A DNA stretch of 46,474 nucleotides from contig DLST01000018.1 in the NCBI GenBank assembly GCA_002500745.1, positions 689,865 through 736,338 of the forward strand, given 5' to 3'. Shown piece by piece: positions 34,301 to 42,521 of this stretch. A program made the position numbers and the translations under genes. This stretch comes from Sphingobacterium sp. UBA7855. GTDB taxonomy: Bacteria > Bacteroidota > Bacteroidia > Sphingobacteriales > Sphingobacteriaceae. Positions within the stretch are counted from its first letter, which is position 1, and every line of letters begins with the position of its first letter. Below the pieces are notes generated by a model. It did no database searches. It had not been told where the DNA came from and saw only the letters and a list, made by a program, of their open reading frames with translations.

Positions 34301-35689
34301 ATGAACTATTCTACAATTAAAAAAACAGCTGTTGCTGCTACATTAGTTGCCGCTTTAGGTTTTGCTGGTACAGCACAAGCTCAACAAGTATTCGGTGGTA
34401 GATCACAATACAGAACTTGGTCTATCGGTGTGCAAGGTGGTATTACTACACCAAACACAATTCTTCCTGGATCAAATGCTTTTGGACAAAAAGTAGGTTA
34501 CTTCCAAAACAAAGTTGGTGAATACTACGGATTAACTATTCGTAAACAATTCTCTCACACTTTTGGTTTAGAATTAGAAGCAAACCGTGGTAAGATCAAA
34601 ACTTACAATCACAATCAATCTGGACCTATTGCAGAAAATTCTTTGGGTGCAAAATCGGTACAAACTGACGTAAACTGGGCTGCTAGCTTGAACGGTGTAT
34701 TCCAATTAGGTACTATCGATTTCTTGAGAAGAGAAAATGCAGTTAACTTCTATGCTAAAGTAGGTTTAGGAGTATTAGCAAATAATCCTATTCAATTTGC
34801 TAATAATGACTTCACAGGTACAGAAGTATACAATGTCGCGAACAATCCTGATGGTCAGAAATGGGGATCAAGTATTTTTGGAGATCGCGAACGCAAAGGT
34901 GACCGCGATAACAAATTGACAGCTTTCGTTCCAGTAGGTGTTGGTGCTAAATTTAAATTATCTGAAGTAGTTGCGTTGAACTTAGGTTACACGATGAACT
35001 TCACTGATGATAACTTATTGTATGGTCCAGCTCGTACAGACTACAAAGGTAAATTCTCTACAGTAATGGCTGGTTTAGAATTCACTCTAGGTTCAAGAGA
35101 CAAACAAAACTTGACTTTTGCTAACCCAGTTGCTACAATGTACGATGAGTTGAAAGATCCTTCATTGAGAAACGAAGTTGAAGCATTAAAACAACGTGTA
35201 AGCACTTTAGAAGGTACTGTTAACACATTAAGCGCTGATGCTGATGGTGACGGTGTATCTGATAAATTTGATAAATGCCCTGGAACTCCCGCTGGTACTC
35301 CAGTAGATGGTTCAGGATGTCCAATCAAATTCCCAGAGCCAGTTGTTAGCTCTACTACTTCTAACGGTTACTATGCTCCAATTCAATTCGAATTTGATAG
35401 CTCAGTATTGAAAACTTCATCTTACTCTACATTAGACAAATTGGCTAAAGAGTTACGTGATAACAATGCATCTGTACAATTAGATGGTTATGCATCTGCT
35501 GAAGGTTCTGAAGCTTATAACATGACTTTATCTAAAGACCGTGCTAACTCTGTAAAACAATACTTAGTAAATGCTGGTGTTTCTTCATCAAGCATCACTG
35601 CTAACGGTTACGGAGAGAAAAATCCAGTTGCATCTAATGCTACTGAAGAAGGTCGCGTTCAAAACCGTCGCGTTGAGATCAAAAAATAA
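34301..35689 (+). CDS. OmpA family outer-membrane protein with thrombospondin-3 linker
   Basis: 462 residues from the ATG at 34301; the frame reaches a TTG at 34259, but MNYSTIKKTAVAATLVAALG then FAGTAQA is a clean signal peptide (cleavage after 27). An N-terminal beta-barrel (about 28-285), a short coiled coil, a calcium-binding TSP3-like linker (ADADGDGVSDKFDKCPGTPA, about 311-330) and a C-terminal OmpA peptidoglycan-binding domain (IQFEFDSSVLKTSSYSTLDK to EEGRVQNRRVEI) follow. It ties the outer membrane to peptidoglycan. Codon use is strongly skewed (TTA, CGT, GCT, GGT) relative to its neighbours, as expected for a very abundant protein. It has two candidate promoters and a strong terminator. 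Confidence 0.95.
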   Translation: MNYSTIKKTAVAATLVAALGFAGTAQAQQVFGGRSQYRTWSIGVQGGITTPNTILPGSNAFGQKVGYFQNKVGEYYGLTIRKQFSHTFGLELEANRGKIKTYNHNQSGPIAENSLGAKSVQTDVNWAASLNGVFQLGTIDFLRRENAVNFYAKVGLGVLANNPIQFANNDFTGTEVYNVANNPDGQKWGSSIFGDRERKGDRDNKLTAFVPVGVGAKFKLSEVVALNLGYTMNFTDDNLLYGPARTDYKGKFSTVMAGLEFTLGSRDKQNLTFANPVATMYDELKDPSLRNEVEALKQRVSTLEGTVNTLSADADGDGVSDKFDKCPGTPAGTPVDGSGCPIKFPEPVVSSTTSNGYYAPIQFEFDSSVLKTSSYSTLDKLAKELRDNNASVQLDGYASAEGSEAYNMTLSKDRANSVKQYLVNAGVSSSSITANGYGEKNPVASNATEEGRVQNRRVEIKK

Positions 35690-35715
35690 TTGTATAAAAT
35701 ATATACCATTATAGT

Positions 35716-35742
35716 AAAAGCCGGCTATTAAGCCGGCTTTTT
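35716..35742 (+). terminator. ompA terminator
   Basis: An 11-bp stem (AAAAGCCGGCT / AGCCGGCTTTT) with an ATTA loop and a short T-run, 27 bp after the stop. Confidence 0.88.
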
Positions 35743-35763
35743 CATTTTACACGTATTTATCCT

Positions 35764-35771
35764 TAACTTTG
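35764..35771 (+). promoter_or_regulatory. -7 element of the TPR gene
   Basis: TAACTTTG matches TAnnTTTG exactly; the leader to the ATG at 35871 would be about 95 nt. No -33 TTG. Confidence 0.42.
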
Positions 35772-35870
35772 TGAACGATATCCAATTTGTGGAAAATTAG
35801 TTCCATTAAATTAGATAAGAAATTAGTATTTTGAATTAAAGAACAGGATACTGATTTTAAACTTTTGAGA

Positions 35871-37283
35871 ATGGAAGAGGATTTTGAATTTGAGAACCCC
35901 GAAGAAAGAAAAATCTCGGTGGACAGATATGAGGAAATGCTTCGAAACGAGGATCAGTATTTTTTTGACTCCAAAGCTTTTGAAGGAATTATTGATTACT
36001 ACGCAGAAAAAAATGATCCTGTTAAGGCGCTGCAGGTCGCAGAATTCGCAATCAGCCAGCATCCCTTTGATATTACATTTCTATTGAAACAAGCGCAACT
36101 GTTTTCAACGATTCAACAATATCAGAATGCACTCGCTGCATTGGATAAAGCGGAACTATTAGAAGCCTCCGAAGGAGATATATTTTTGATCCGCGGCGGT
36201 ATACTAGGAGGTATTGGAAAATTCGACGATGCCTTGGAACAGCTGTTTAAAGCTCTTCCTTTATTGGACAATAAGGATGAGGTGTATTTCCATATTGCGA
36301 TGATATTTCAGGCCCAAATGAATTATGATAAAGCCATCATTTATCTAAAAAAAGCTCTTGAACTCAATATGGATTACCAAGAAGCACTTTATGAATTGGC
36401 TTATTGTTATGACGTATTGGATAGACAGGAAGAAAGTATCTCCTTTTATAAGAAATACATAGATTCAGACCCTTACTCCTACTACGCGTGGTATAACTTG
36501 GGAAATTCATATCATAAGATCGGCCGGTTTGAAGAAGCATTGGATGCTTATGACTATGCAATATTGATCAAGGATGACTTTTCTTCAGCTTATTTCAATA
36601 AGGGAAATGCCTTGGTCAATTTAGATCGCTACCAAGAAGCATTGGACGTATACAAGCAAACATTTGAATATGAGCAACCCAGCGCTGATACCTATTGCGC
36701 AATAGGTGAATGTTATGAAAAACTGGAGCAGATGGAAGAGGCTCGAAACTACTATAAAAAGGCAGTCAAATTAGATGGTGAACTTGCGGATGCCTGGTTT
36801 GGCATTGGGGTCACCCTAGATTTCGAAGAACGTTACTTTGAATCGCTACACTTTTATAAAAAAGCATTGGAACTTGAGGATACAAATCCAGATTACTGGT
36901 TTGCAATCGCCGATGCACGATATAAATTACAGCAAATAGACCTAGCAGAAGAAGCTTATAAAAGAGTCGTTAGCTTAAATCCAACTGATATCGATGCATG
37001 GCTGGATTATTCCTCAATTCTATTTGAACAAAGTAAAATTGAAGAAGCTATAGATGTAATTTCCGATGCGATCACACAGAATCCGAATGCGGCAGAGTTA
37101 TACTACCGGATTGTTGCATATCTATTCGCCAATGGACAATATAACGACGCACTAAACTTTTTGGAACTTGGTTTAGCAACTGACCCGGATAAGTATCATA
37201 TCCTTTTTGATTATCTCCCACAGCTTCAGGGGAATCAGATTATTATTGAAATTGTCAAAAAATATACAAAGCCGAAAGATTAA
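35871..37283 (+). CDS. Cytoplasmic TPR-repeat protein
   Basis: 470 residues from the ATG at 35871 (MEEDFEFENPEERKISVDRY); a TTG lies two codons earlier. There is no signal peptide or membrane segment. About eleven consecutive TPRs fill most of the length, with clear consensus copies such as VYFHIAMIFQAQMNYDKAII, AWYNLGNSYHKIGRFEEALD, AYFNKGNALVNLDRYQEALD and DAWFGIGVTLDFEERYFESL. It is very acidic at the N-terminus. A protein-interaction scaffold is likely, but no partner can be named. A 12-bp inverted repeat follows before aroE. Confidence 0.9.
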   Translation: MEEDFEFENPEERKISVDRYEEMLRNEDQYFFDSKAFEGIIDYYAEKNDPVKALQVAEFAISQHPFDITFLLKQAQLFSTIQQYQNALAALDKAELLEASEGDIFLIRGGILGGIGKFDDALEQLFKALPLLDNKDEVYFHIAMIFQAQMNYDKAIIYLKKALELNMDYQEALYELAYCYDVLDRQEESISFYKKYIDSDPYSYYAWYNLGNSYHKIGRFEEALDAYDYAILIKDDFSSAYFNKGNALVNLDRYQEALDVYKQTFEYEQPSADTYCAIGECYEKLEQMEEARNYYKKAVKLDGELADAWFGIGVTLDFEERYFESLHFYKKALELEDTNPDYWFAIADARYKLQQIDLAEEAYKRVVSLNPTDIDAWLDYSSILFEQSKIEEAIDVISDAITQNPNAAELYYRIVAYLFANGQYNDALNFLELGLATDPDKYHILFDYLPQLQGNQIIIEIVKKYTKPKD

Positions 37284-37298
37284 TATAGTATAGGCACT

Positions 37299-37331
37299 AT
37301 ATCCGGTCATTGCCAAAGTATGACCGGATAT
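37299..37331. repeat. Perfect 12-bp inverted repeat between the TPR gene and aroE
   Basis: ATATCCGGTCAT and ATGACCGGATAT with a 9-nt loop, 16 bp after the TPR gene stop. A T-run is missing, so it is either a weak terminator or a protein-binding or RNA-stabilising structure. Confidence 0.6.
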
Positions 37332-37381
37332 CAAAATTAAAGCGCCATTCATATTCCAACAACCTAATCTTCCCACTTTAA

Positions 37382-38128
37382 ATGAAAAAACTAGGGCTAA
37401 TAGGATACCCATTAGGGCATTCTTTTTCAAAAAAATATTATTTAGAAAAATTCCGCCAAGAGCAAATAATCGATGTGGATTATGACTTATATCCCATCCC
37501 TCAAATAGCTGATTTTTCAAAAATTGCCTCCAACAAAGATTTCTATGGTGTGAATGTGACCATTCCTTATAAAATTGAAGTTATGGATTATTTGGATGAG
37601 CTTTCGGAAGAGGCCAGCGCAATTCAAGCCGTCAATTGTATTCGAATCAGCCATACTGTAGATGGCACAACAAAGCTAAAAGGCTACAATACTGATGCCT
37701 ATGGTTTTGAGGCTTCATTAAAACCGTTAATCAATCCCAAAGTTGATAAAAAAGCCTTAATATTAGGCAATGGTGGTGCTGCAAAGGCAGTAATTTATGC
37801 GCTGAATAGACTTGGAATAATGCATTCTCTCGTAAGCAGAACAAAGAGCGTAAACCAATTGACTTATGATGAATTGGATGCTGCTATCCTAGCAGACCAT
37901 ACGGTGATTATTAACTGTTCACCTGTTGGTACTTTCCCCCATACAGAACAATCGCCAACAATTCCTTACGAATTTTTAAATGAGAACCATCTTTGTTATG
38001 ATCTAATTTACAACCCAGAGGAAACTACATTTTTACGAAAAGGTAAACAAATGGGAGCCAGAATCAAAAATGGATATGAAATGTTGGTCCTTCAAGCAGA
38101 AAAGAATTGGGAAATTTGGAATAGTTAA
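37382..38128 (+). CDS. aroE: Shikimate dehydrogenase
   Basis: 248 residues, slightly shorter than the usual 270. It reduces 3-dehydroshikimate with NADPH in the aromatic amino-acid pathway. Shikimate-binding serines are in GHSFSKKY (S14, S16), the catalytic lysine is K64 in NVTIPYK and its aspartate partner D105 in NTDAYGF. The nucleotide loop is GNGGAAKA (129-136), and SRT (152-154) stands where the NADP phosphate-binding NRT is usual. The ATG at 37382 gives the normal N-terminus. The metallo-hydrolase gene follows after 44 bp. Confidence 0.96.
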   Translation: MKKLGLIGYPLGHSFSKKYYLEKFRQEQIIDVDYDLYPIPQIADFSKIASNKDFYGVNVTIPYKIEVMDYLDELSEEASAIQAVNCIRISHTVDGTTKLKGYNTDAYGFEASLKPLINPKVDKKALILGNGGAAKAVIYALNRLGIMHSLVSRTKSVNQLTYDELDAAILADHTVIINCSPVGTFPHTEQSPTIPYEFLNENHLCYDLIYNPEETTFLRKGKQMGARIKNGYEMLVLQAEKNWEIWNS

Positions 38129-38172
38129 TCTTTCCATAGTAAGAAATCAATAAAATCAGTAATTTTACCTAT

Positions 38173-38814
38173 ATGCTTACGATCAAATCATTTACTTTCA
38201 ATCCATATCAGGAAAATACTTACCTACTATACAACGAGTCTGGAGATGTAATTATCATTGATCCGGGCATGTATGGAGAGCACGAGCAGCAAGAAGTAGT
38301 AAGTTTTGTCGCCGACAATAAGCTTCGACCTAAACTTCTATTAAATACACATTGCCATATTGACCATGTTTTAGGAAATAATTTTGTTCATGAAAAATAT
38401 GGTTTGTTGCCACAGTTTCATGAAGGTGAAGTACCTATTTTAGTAGCTGTTCAGAATTATGCCCCTCAAATGGGCATCCGATATGACATCTCTCCAATTG
38501 GAGAAACATTTTTAAATGACGGTGATACCATTTACTTGGAGAATGACGAACTAGAAGTCATTCTGGCACCGGGTCATTCTCCAGCACATATTTGTTTCTA
38601 CTCTGCTCATCAAAAATTTCTGATTGGAGGGGATGTGCTCTTTCGCAACAGCATAGGTAGGACAGATCTTCCAGGAGGCAATCATCAACAGCTTTTGGAT
38701 AGTATAAAGTCAAAACTCTATACTTTGCCCGATGATACTGTTGTATATCCTGGGCACGGGCCATCCACAACGATTGGCTTTGAAAAAAATTCCAATCCTT
38801 TTATTCGACAATAA
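38173..38814 (+). CDS. Metallo-beta-lactamase-fold hydrolase, glyoxalase II-like
   Basis: 213 residues. All metal ligands of the two-metal site are visible: THCHIDH (H60, H62, D64, H65), H135 in GHSPAH, D154 in GGDVLF and H195 in YPGHGP. The short length and the C-terminus KNSNPFIRQ place it with YcbL-type small glyoxalase II-like enzymes, which hydrolyse thioesters. The exact substrate cannot be read from sequence. It starts 44 bp after aroE and ends 5 bp before the permease gene, so it probably shares a transcript with the latter. A weak TAATTTTA element lies 5 nt before its ATG. Confidence 0.92.
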   Translation: MLTIKSFTFNPYQENTYLLYNESGDVIIIDPGMYGEHEQQEVVSFVADNKLRPKLLLNTHCHIDHVLGNNFVHEKYGLLPQFHEGEVPILVAVQNYAPQMGIRYDISPIGETFLNDGDTIYLENDELEVILAPGHSPAHICFYSAHQKFLIGGDVLFRNSIGRTDLPGGNHQQLLDSIKSKLYTLPDDTVVYPGHGPSTTIGFEKNSNPFIRQ

Positions 38815-38819
38815 GAGTC

Positions 38820-40049
38820 ATGAATCTGCCCTTTCTATTTGCTAAAAGATATCTTTTTTCCAAGAAATCTGTCAACGCCATTAATATTATCTCATCCATT
38901 AGTGTAATCGGTGTAATGGTAAGTAGTGCTGCATTGATTATATTGCTTTCCTCCTTCAATGGAATGGAACAACTTATTTTGTCTATGTACAGTAAGTTTG
39001 CTCCAGAACTCAAGATAGAACCCTCCAAGGGAAAACTTTTCGATACAAAAAGTGCAGCTTTTGATGAATTAAGAAAAGACCCGAACGTGATTCATTACAC
39101 GGAAGTTCTACAAGAAAAGGTATTACTACAATATTCAAATAGACAATTTATTGCTAATATAAAAGGAATTGAGCCGCAATCACTAAGTAAAACAACCGGA
39201 GACAGTATTATTGTAGACGGTCAATATGAGCTTAAACACGATTCTATTAATCTGGCCATTCTAGGCGCAAGTGTCCAGGCCAACCTGGGGATTCCATTAC
39301 AAAAACCTGCTGAGCAAATTCAAGTATATTCTCCGAGAAAAGGGGTGAAAAATTCATCAAATCCTGCTGAGGAATTTAATATACGATCGATTACTCCGGG
39401 CGCAGTATTGCGTTATCAACAAGATTTCGACAATTTGATCATTACCCCAATCTCATTTGCCCAAGAGGTTCTTGGAGAATATCAGCGTGTCTCATCAATC
39501 GAATTTTATCTAAAAGATGGCGTAGACATCAATGCGTTCGAGCGGCTATTACAACAGAAAATCGGGCCTGATTATATCGTAAAGAATAGAGAAGAACAAA
39601 ATCCAACTTTATATAAAAATGTACGCGTAGAACGATGGGTGGTTTTCTTTATATTGACCTTGATTAGCGTTATTGCAATATTTAACATTGTGGGTTCACT
39701 AACAATGCTTGTACTGGACAAGCAAAAGGATATGACGATTCTGAAAGGTCTCGGCGGTGGTAATGACCTGATTCAACGCATCTTTTTTTACGAAGGCCTC
39801 ATGATAGCTGTTATCGGTTGTTTCTTAGGGCTATTGATAGGTGCAATATTTAATTATGTACAATCAACTTATGGAATTATTCGCGTAGAAGATGGTGCAA
39901 ATACGATTATTGACAGTTACCCTATGGTAAGTCAATGGAGCGATTACCTTTTGGTTTTTGTAACAGTCACTGGCATTTCTGCGCTAGTCTCTTACTTTTC
40001 TGCCAAAGTAAGCGTCAAAGAATTAAGCAAATTGAAGACAACAAATTAA
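38820..40049 (+). CDS. FtsX/LolC-E type ABC transporter permease
   Basis: 409 residues. An N-terminal membrane helix (about 22-45, IISSISVIGVMVSSAALIIL), a large periplasmic MacB/LolE-like domain (about 50-270) and three C-terminal helices of the FtsX domain (from about residue 275, VVFFILTLISVIAIFNIVGS) are visible, with the cytoplasmic DKQKDMTILKGLGG coupling loop. In Gram-negative bacteria such permeases, with LolD, move lipoproteins from the inner membrane to LolA. The ATPase gene is not in the window, so the lipoprotein role is inferred. The 3' end overlaps the convergent gene by 4 nt. Confidence 0.9.
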   Translation: MNLPFLFAKRYLFSKKSVNAINIISSISVIGVMVSSAALIILLSSFNGMEQLILSMYSKFAPELKIEPSKGKLFDTKSAAFDELRKDPNVIHYTEVLQEKVLLQYSNRQFIANIKGIEPQSLSKTTGDSIIVDGQYELKHDSINLAILGASVQANLGIPLQKPAEQIQVYSPRKGVKNSSNPAEEFNIRSITPGAVLRYQQDFDNLIITPISFAQEVLGEYQRVSSIEFYLKDGVDINAFERLLQQKIGPDYIVKNREEQNPTLYKNVRVERWVVFFILTLISVIAIFNIVGSLTMLVLDKQKDMTILKGLGGGNDLIQRIFFYEGLMIAVIGCFLGLLIGAIFNYVQSTYGIIRVEDGANTIIDSYPMVSQWSDYLLVFVTVTGISALVSYFSAKVSVKELSKLKTTN

Positions 40050-40693
40050 TAATTTGAAGTTTTTCGGCTCTTACTTCCCTTAGTAATTTGCTGGATTAAA
40101 TTACCCCAAGCAAAAGGATTTAACAACGGATTAGCATATCGCTGATTGATGACCTTATTATTCATCGTATTGAAGCTCTGCGCATTGTTAATTGATCGCA
40201 TTTCGTTTCCATCACGCGGTATTACTGCAGCCATTGCAGCTAAAGATTCATAAGATAAGGATCTTCTTACTCTCACAATATTATCTTCAGAAACGTCAAG
40301 ATTCATAAAGGCAATATTGAACTCTTCAATGCTCGCCCAGGGGTATGGGGTTACCATCGGTAGTTCCGTAACGAGATTTTGCATAACGATATTTGCTGTA
40401 TACTTGTCGCCCTTGACTTCAGGAATAGTGACCATTAGTGGATCAAACCCCACAGATGTAAAACGAATGGTATCCCCTACATGTGCTACAAAAGAAAAGT
40501 AACCTTCATTATTTGCGGCAAATGCTTCATTTCTGAAAGATAAATTAGTGACTGTTGCATAACCTACCGGTAGCCCAGATCCAACTGTTGTGACAATACC
40601 AGAATATTGAACAATCTTCCTTTCCTGAGCATGTGATGCGGAAAAGAAAAAAGTCAAAAGGGTGATAAGAAATATTGAAATCAGCAACTTCAT
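40046..40693 (-). CDS. Secreted carboxypeptidase-regulatory-like domain protein
   Basis: 215 residues. Signal peptide of about 22 residues (MKLLISIFLITLLTFFFSAS then HAQ). Residues about 30-105 form the CarboxypepD_reg-like sandwich seen at the front of SusC proteins (VQYSGIVTTVGSGLPVGYAT then NEGYFSFVAHVGDTIRFTSV and GFDPLMVTI). The remaining half carries PMVTPYPWASIEEFNIAFMN and has no family I recognise. It stands alone rather than on a receptor, a common small periplasmic protein in Bacteroidota without known role. Its own promoter is at 40708-40715. Confidence 0.85.
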   Translation of the reverse strand: MKLLISIFLITLLTFFFSASHAQERKIVQYSGIVTTVGSGLPVGYATVTNLSFRNEAFAANNEGYFSFVAHVGDTIRFTSVGFDPLMVTIPEVKGDKYTANIVMQNLVTELPMVTPYPWASIEEFNIAFMNLDVSEDNIVRVRRSLSYESLAAMAAVIPRDGNEMRSINNAQSFNTMNNKVINQRYANPLLNPFAWGNLIQQITKGSKSRKTSNY

Positions 40694-40707
40694 AGAACAA
40701 ATTTAAA

Positions 40708-40715
40708 CAAAAGTA
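40708..40715 (-). promoter_or_regulatory. -7 element upstream of the carboxypeptidase-regulatory-like gene
   Basis: TACTTTTG on the minus strand matches TAnnTTTG exactly, with a predicted leader of about 10 nt. No -33 TTG. Confidence 0.45.
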
Positions 40716-40750
40716 GCCGAACTAGCCGTTAAATTGTGTTAAGAGCACAA

Positions 40751-41026
40751 CTAATTAACAGGGGGTAGAGTCGCTTCGGGAGAGTCGGGATCTGTTAAAT
40801 TAATTGCCTCAACAGCTGTAATTTCAGGAACAGCCTTCCTTATTGCCTGTTCTAAGCCCGCTTTGAAGGTCATGATACTCATTGAACATGAAGCACATGC
40901 TCCCAATAATTTTAAACGCACGACATTATCCGCTGTGATCTCTTCGACACTCACATTTCCGCCATCAGTTTCCAAATATGGTCTCAAGGTATCTAGTGCT
41001 TGCTCAACTTTTTCTTTTAATGTCAT
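40751..41026 (-). CDS. NifU C-terminal-domain Fe-S scaffold protein
   Basis: 91 residues from the ATG at 41026 (MTLKEKVEQALDTLRPYLET); the frame runs on to 41110, but the promoter element at 41058-41065 would then be internal. The NifU/NfuA-type domain has DGGNVSVEEI and the cluster-binding CxxC (C44, C47) in LLGACASCSMSIMTFKAGLE. It binds a 4Fe-4S cluster at a dimer interface and passes it to target enzymes. It lacks the N-terminal scaffold domains of full NifU, so it is the small Nfu form. Confidence 0.93.
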   Translation of the reverse strand: MTLKEKVEQALDTLRPYLETDGGNVSVEEITADNVVRLKLLGACASCSMSIMTFKAGLEQAIRKAVPEITAVEAINLTDPDSPEATLPPVN

Positions 41027-41057
41027 ACTCTTAATGCTATTCAATGATTGTAATATG

Positions 41058-41065
41058 TAAAGATA
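41058..41065 (-). promoter_or_regulatory. -7 element of the NifU-domain gene
   Basis: TATCTTTA, one mismatch to TAnnTTTG, with a predicted leader of about 27 nt. It supports the start at 41026. Confidence 0.4.
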
Positions 41066-41233
41066 GTCAAATATTTTAAAATGTATATTCTTAGGCCTAA
41101 ATGCCCCCACAAAAACAACAAGTATATGACAATATCTTCATCTCGCGCTGTTGATCGAGTTAAAGTATGTTAATAAGAAATCATGTTTTTGCGATCAAAA
41201 AATTATTAAACTATATTGCGCAATAAAATTTAA

Positions 41234-41264
41234 TTGATTAGTATAACAAATTCACTTATCTTTG
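41234..41264 (+). promoter_or_regulatory. bamD operon promoter abutting the start codon
   Basis: TTG (41234-41236), 20 nt, then TATCTTTG (41257-41264), a full consensus match. The ATG begins 5 nt after the final G, which is the expected transcription start, so the mRNA may be leaderless. Confidence 0.75.
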
Positions 41265-41268
41265 TAAA

Positions 41269-42198
41269 ATGTTTTTAAATAGGCGTATAGCGGCTATCTG
41301 TGCCGGCATGATGTTTCTATTGGTATTTACTGGTTGTAAGAGTAAATTTGAGAAATTGCGCGCAAGCAATAATATCGCTCAAAAATACGAAGAGGCTGTA
41401 AAACTTTATGAAAAAAAGAAATATACCAAGGCGTTAGTTTTGTTTGATGACTTGCGGACGAAATTCCGCGGACAAGCTGAAGCAGAAAATATTTACTATT
41501 ATTTGGCATTTGCCAATTACCGTTTGAAAGATTATACGTCAGCGGCATTTCACTTTAAAGATTTTGCTGATGTATACCCCAATAGTGCAAGAGCAGAAGA
41601 ATGTAGGTTTATGCATGCCTATTGCTATTACTTGGATTCTCCAAGATCAACATTGGATCAAGCAAATACACGAAAGGCAATTGACGCATTACAGCTCTTT
41701 GTTAATCTTTATCCCGAATCTGAGCGATCTAAAGAAGCCTCTGATCTTATTCAGAAGTTAAGAGATAAGCTAGAGCTTAAAGCTTTTGCCAATGCAAGAC
41801 TGTATTACGACATGGGGCTTAATGATGATTATAGGGCGGCGGTCATTGCTTTGCAAAATGTCCTAAAAGAATACCCTGATACAAAATATGCAGAAGAAAT
41901 TGAGTTTTTGACATTAAAGGCTCAATACATATATGCATCAAAAAGTATCTTCCTGAAACAAGAAAGTAGATTTGATGAAGCTTTGGATTATTACCGTAAC
42001 TTCGCAAGTAATTTTCCAAACAGCAAGCATATGAAGGAAGCAGAATCCCTTCGGGAAAATTCTGAAAAAGGCATTAAAACTGCACTCTCCCAGGTGAAAG
42101 ATTATAATAAGGCTCTTTCAGAACAGGAAGCATATATCAAAGAACAAAAGGCGAAAAAAGAACAAGAAAATACCCAAAAAGATGAGTCAAAAAAATAA
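41269..42198 (+). CDS. bamD: Outer-membrane protein assembly lipoprotein BamD
   Basis: 309 residues. Signal MFLNRRIAAICAGMMFLLVF then TGC, with C23 lipidated, followed by the family phrase KSKFEKLRASNN. Five TPR-like repeats are visible (EEAVKLYEKKKYTKALVLFD, YYYLAFANYRLKDYTSAAFH, FKDFADVYPNSARAEECRFM and others). A Lys/Gln/Glu-rich tail ends the protein. BamD is the essential lipoprotein of the beta-barrel assembly machine at the inner face of the outer membrane. The gene leads a bamD-rpoZ-coaBC operon conserved in Bacteroidota and overlaps rpoZ by 17 nt. Confidence 0.94.
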   Translation: MFLNRRIAAICAGMMFLLVFTGCKSKFEKLRASNNIAQKYEEAVKLYEKKKYTKALVLFDDLRTKFRGQAEAENIYYYLAFANYRLKDYTSAAFHFKDFADVYPNSARAEECRFMHAYCYYLDSPRSTLDQANTRKAIDALQLFVNLYPESERSKEASDLIQKLRDKLELKAFANARLYYDMGLNDDYRAAVIALQNVLKEYPDTKYAEEIEFLTLKAQYIYASKSIFLKQESRFDEALDYYRNFASNFPNSKHMKEAESLRENSEKGIKTALSQVKDYNKALSEQEAYIKEQKAKKEQENTQKDESKK

Positions 42199-42511
42199 TA
42201 ATTCAATTCCAAATTCTACAGTTACACGTGACTTGAGACAATTGGACAAAGGCACTGACAATCTCTATGAATCTATTGTAGTTATTTCTAAACGCGCGAA
42301 CCAAATTGCAGTAGACATTAAAGAAGAATTGAACGGAAAACTTGCGGAGTTTGCAAGTAATAACGATAACTTGGAAGAGGTATTCGAAAACCGCGAACAA
42401 ATAGAGATTTCAAAACATTATGAGCGTATGCCAAAGCCTACTTTGGTTGCAATCGATGAATTTTTAAACGATAAAGTTTACTACAGAAATCCTTCGAAAG
42501 AGCAGGACTAA
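42182..42511 (+). CDS. rpoZ: RNA polymerase omega subunit (RpoZ-like)
   Basis: 109 residues. The omega/RPB6 core is visible as LYESIVVISKRANQIAVDIK followed by a helix and a C-terminal extension with MPKPTLVAIDEFLNDKVYYR, as in the divergent Bacteroidota omega. It stabilises the beta-prime subunit in RNA polymerase. Location between bamD and coaBC is typical for the phylum and supports the call, which would be weaker from sequence alone. The start lies 17 nt inside bamD and coaBC begins 10 bp after the stop. Confidence 0.88.
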   Translation: MSQKNNNSIPNSTVTRDLRQLDKGTDNLYESIVVISKRANQIAVDIKEELNGKLAEFASNNDNLEEVFENREQIEISKHYERMPKPTLVAIDEFLNDKVYYRNPSKEQD

Positions 42512-42521
42512 TCCGTAAAAA

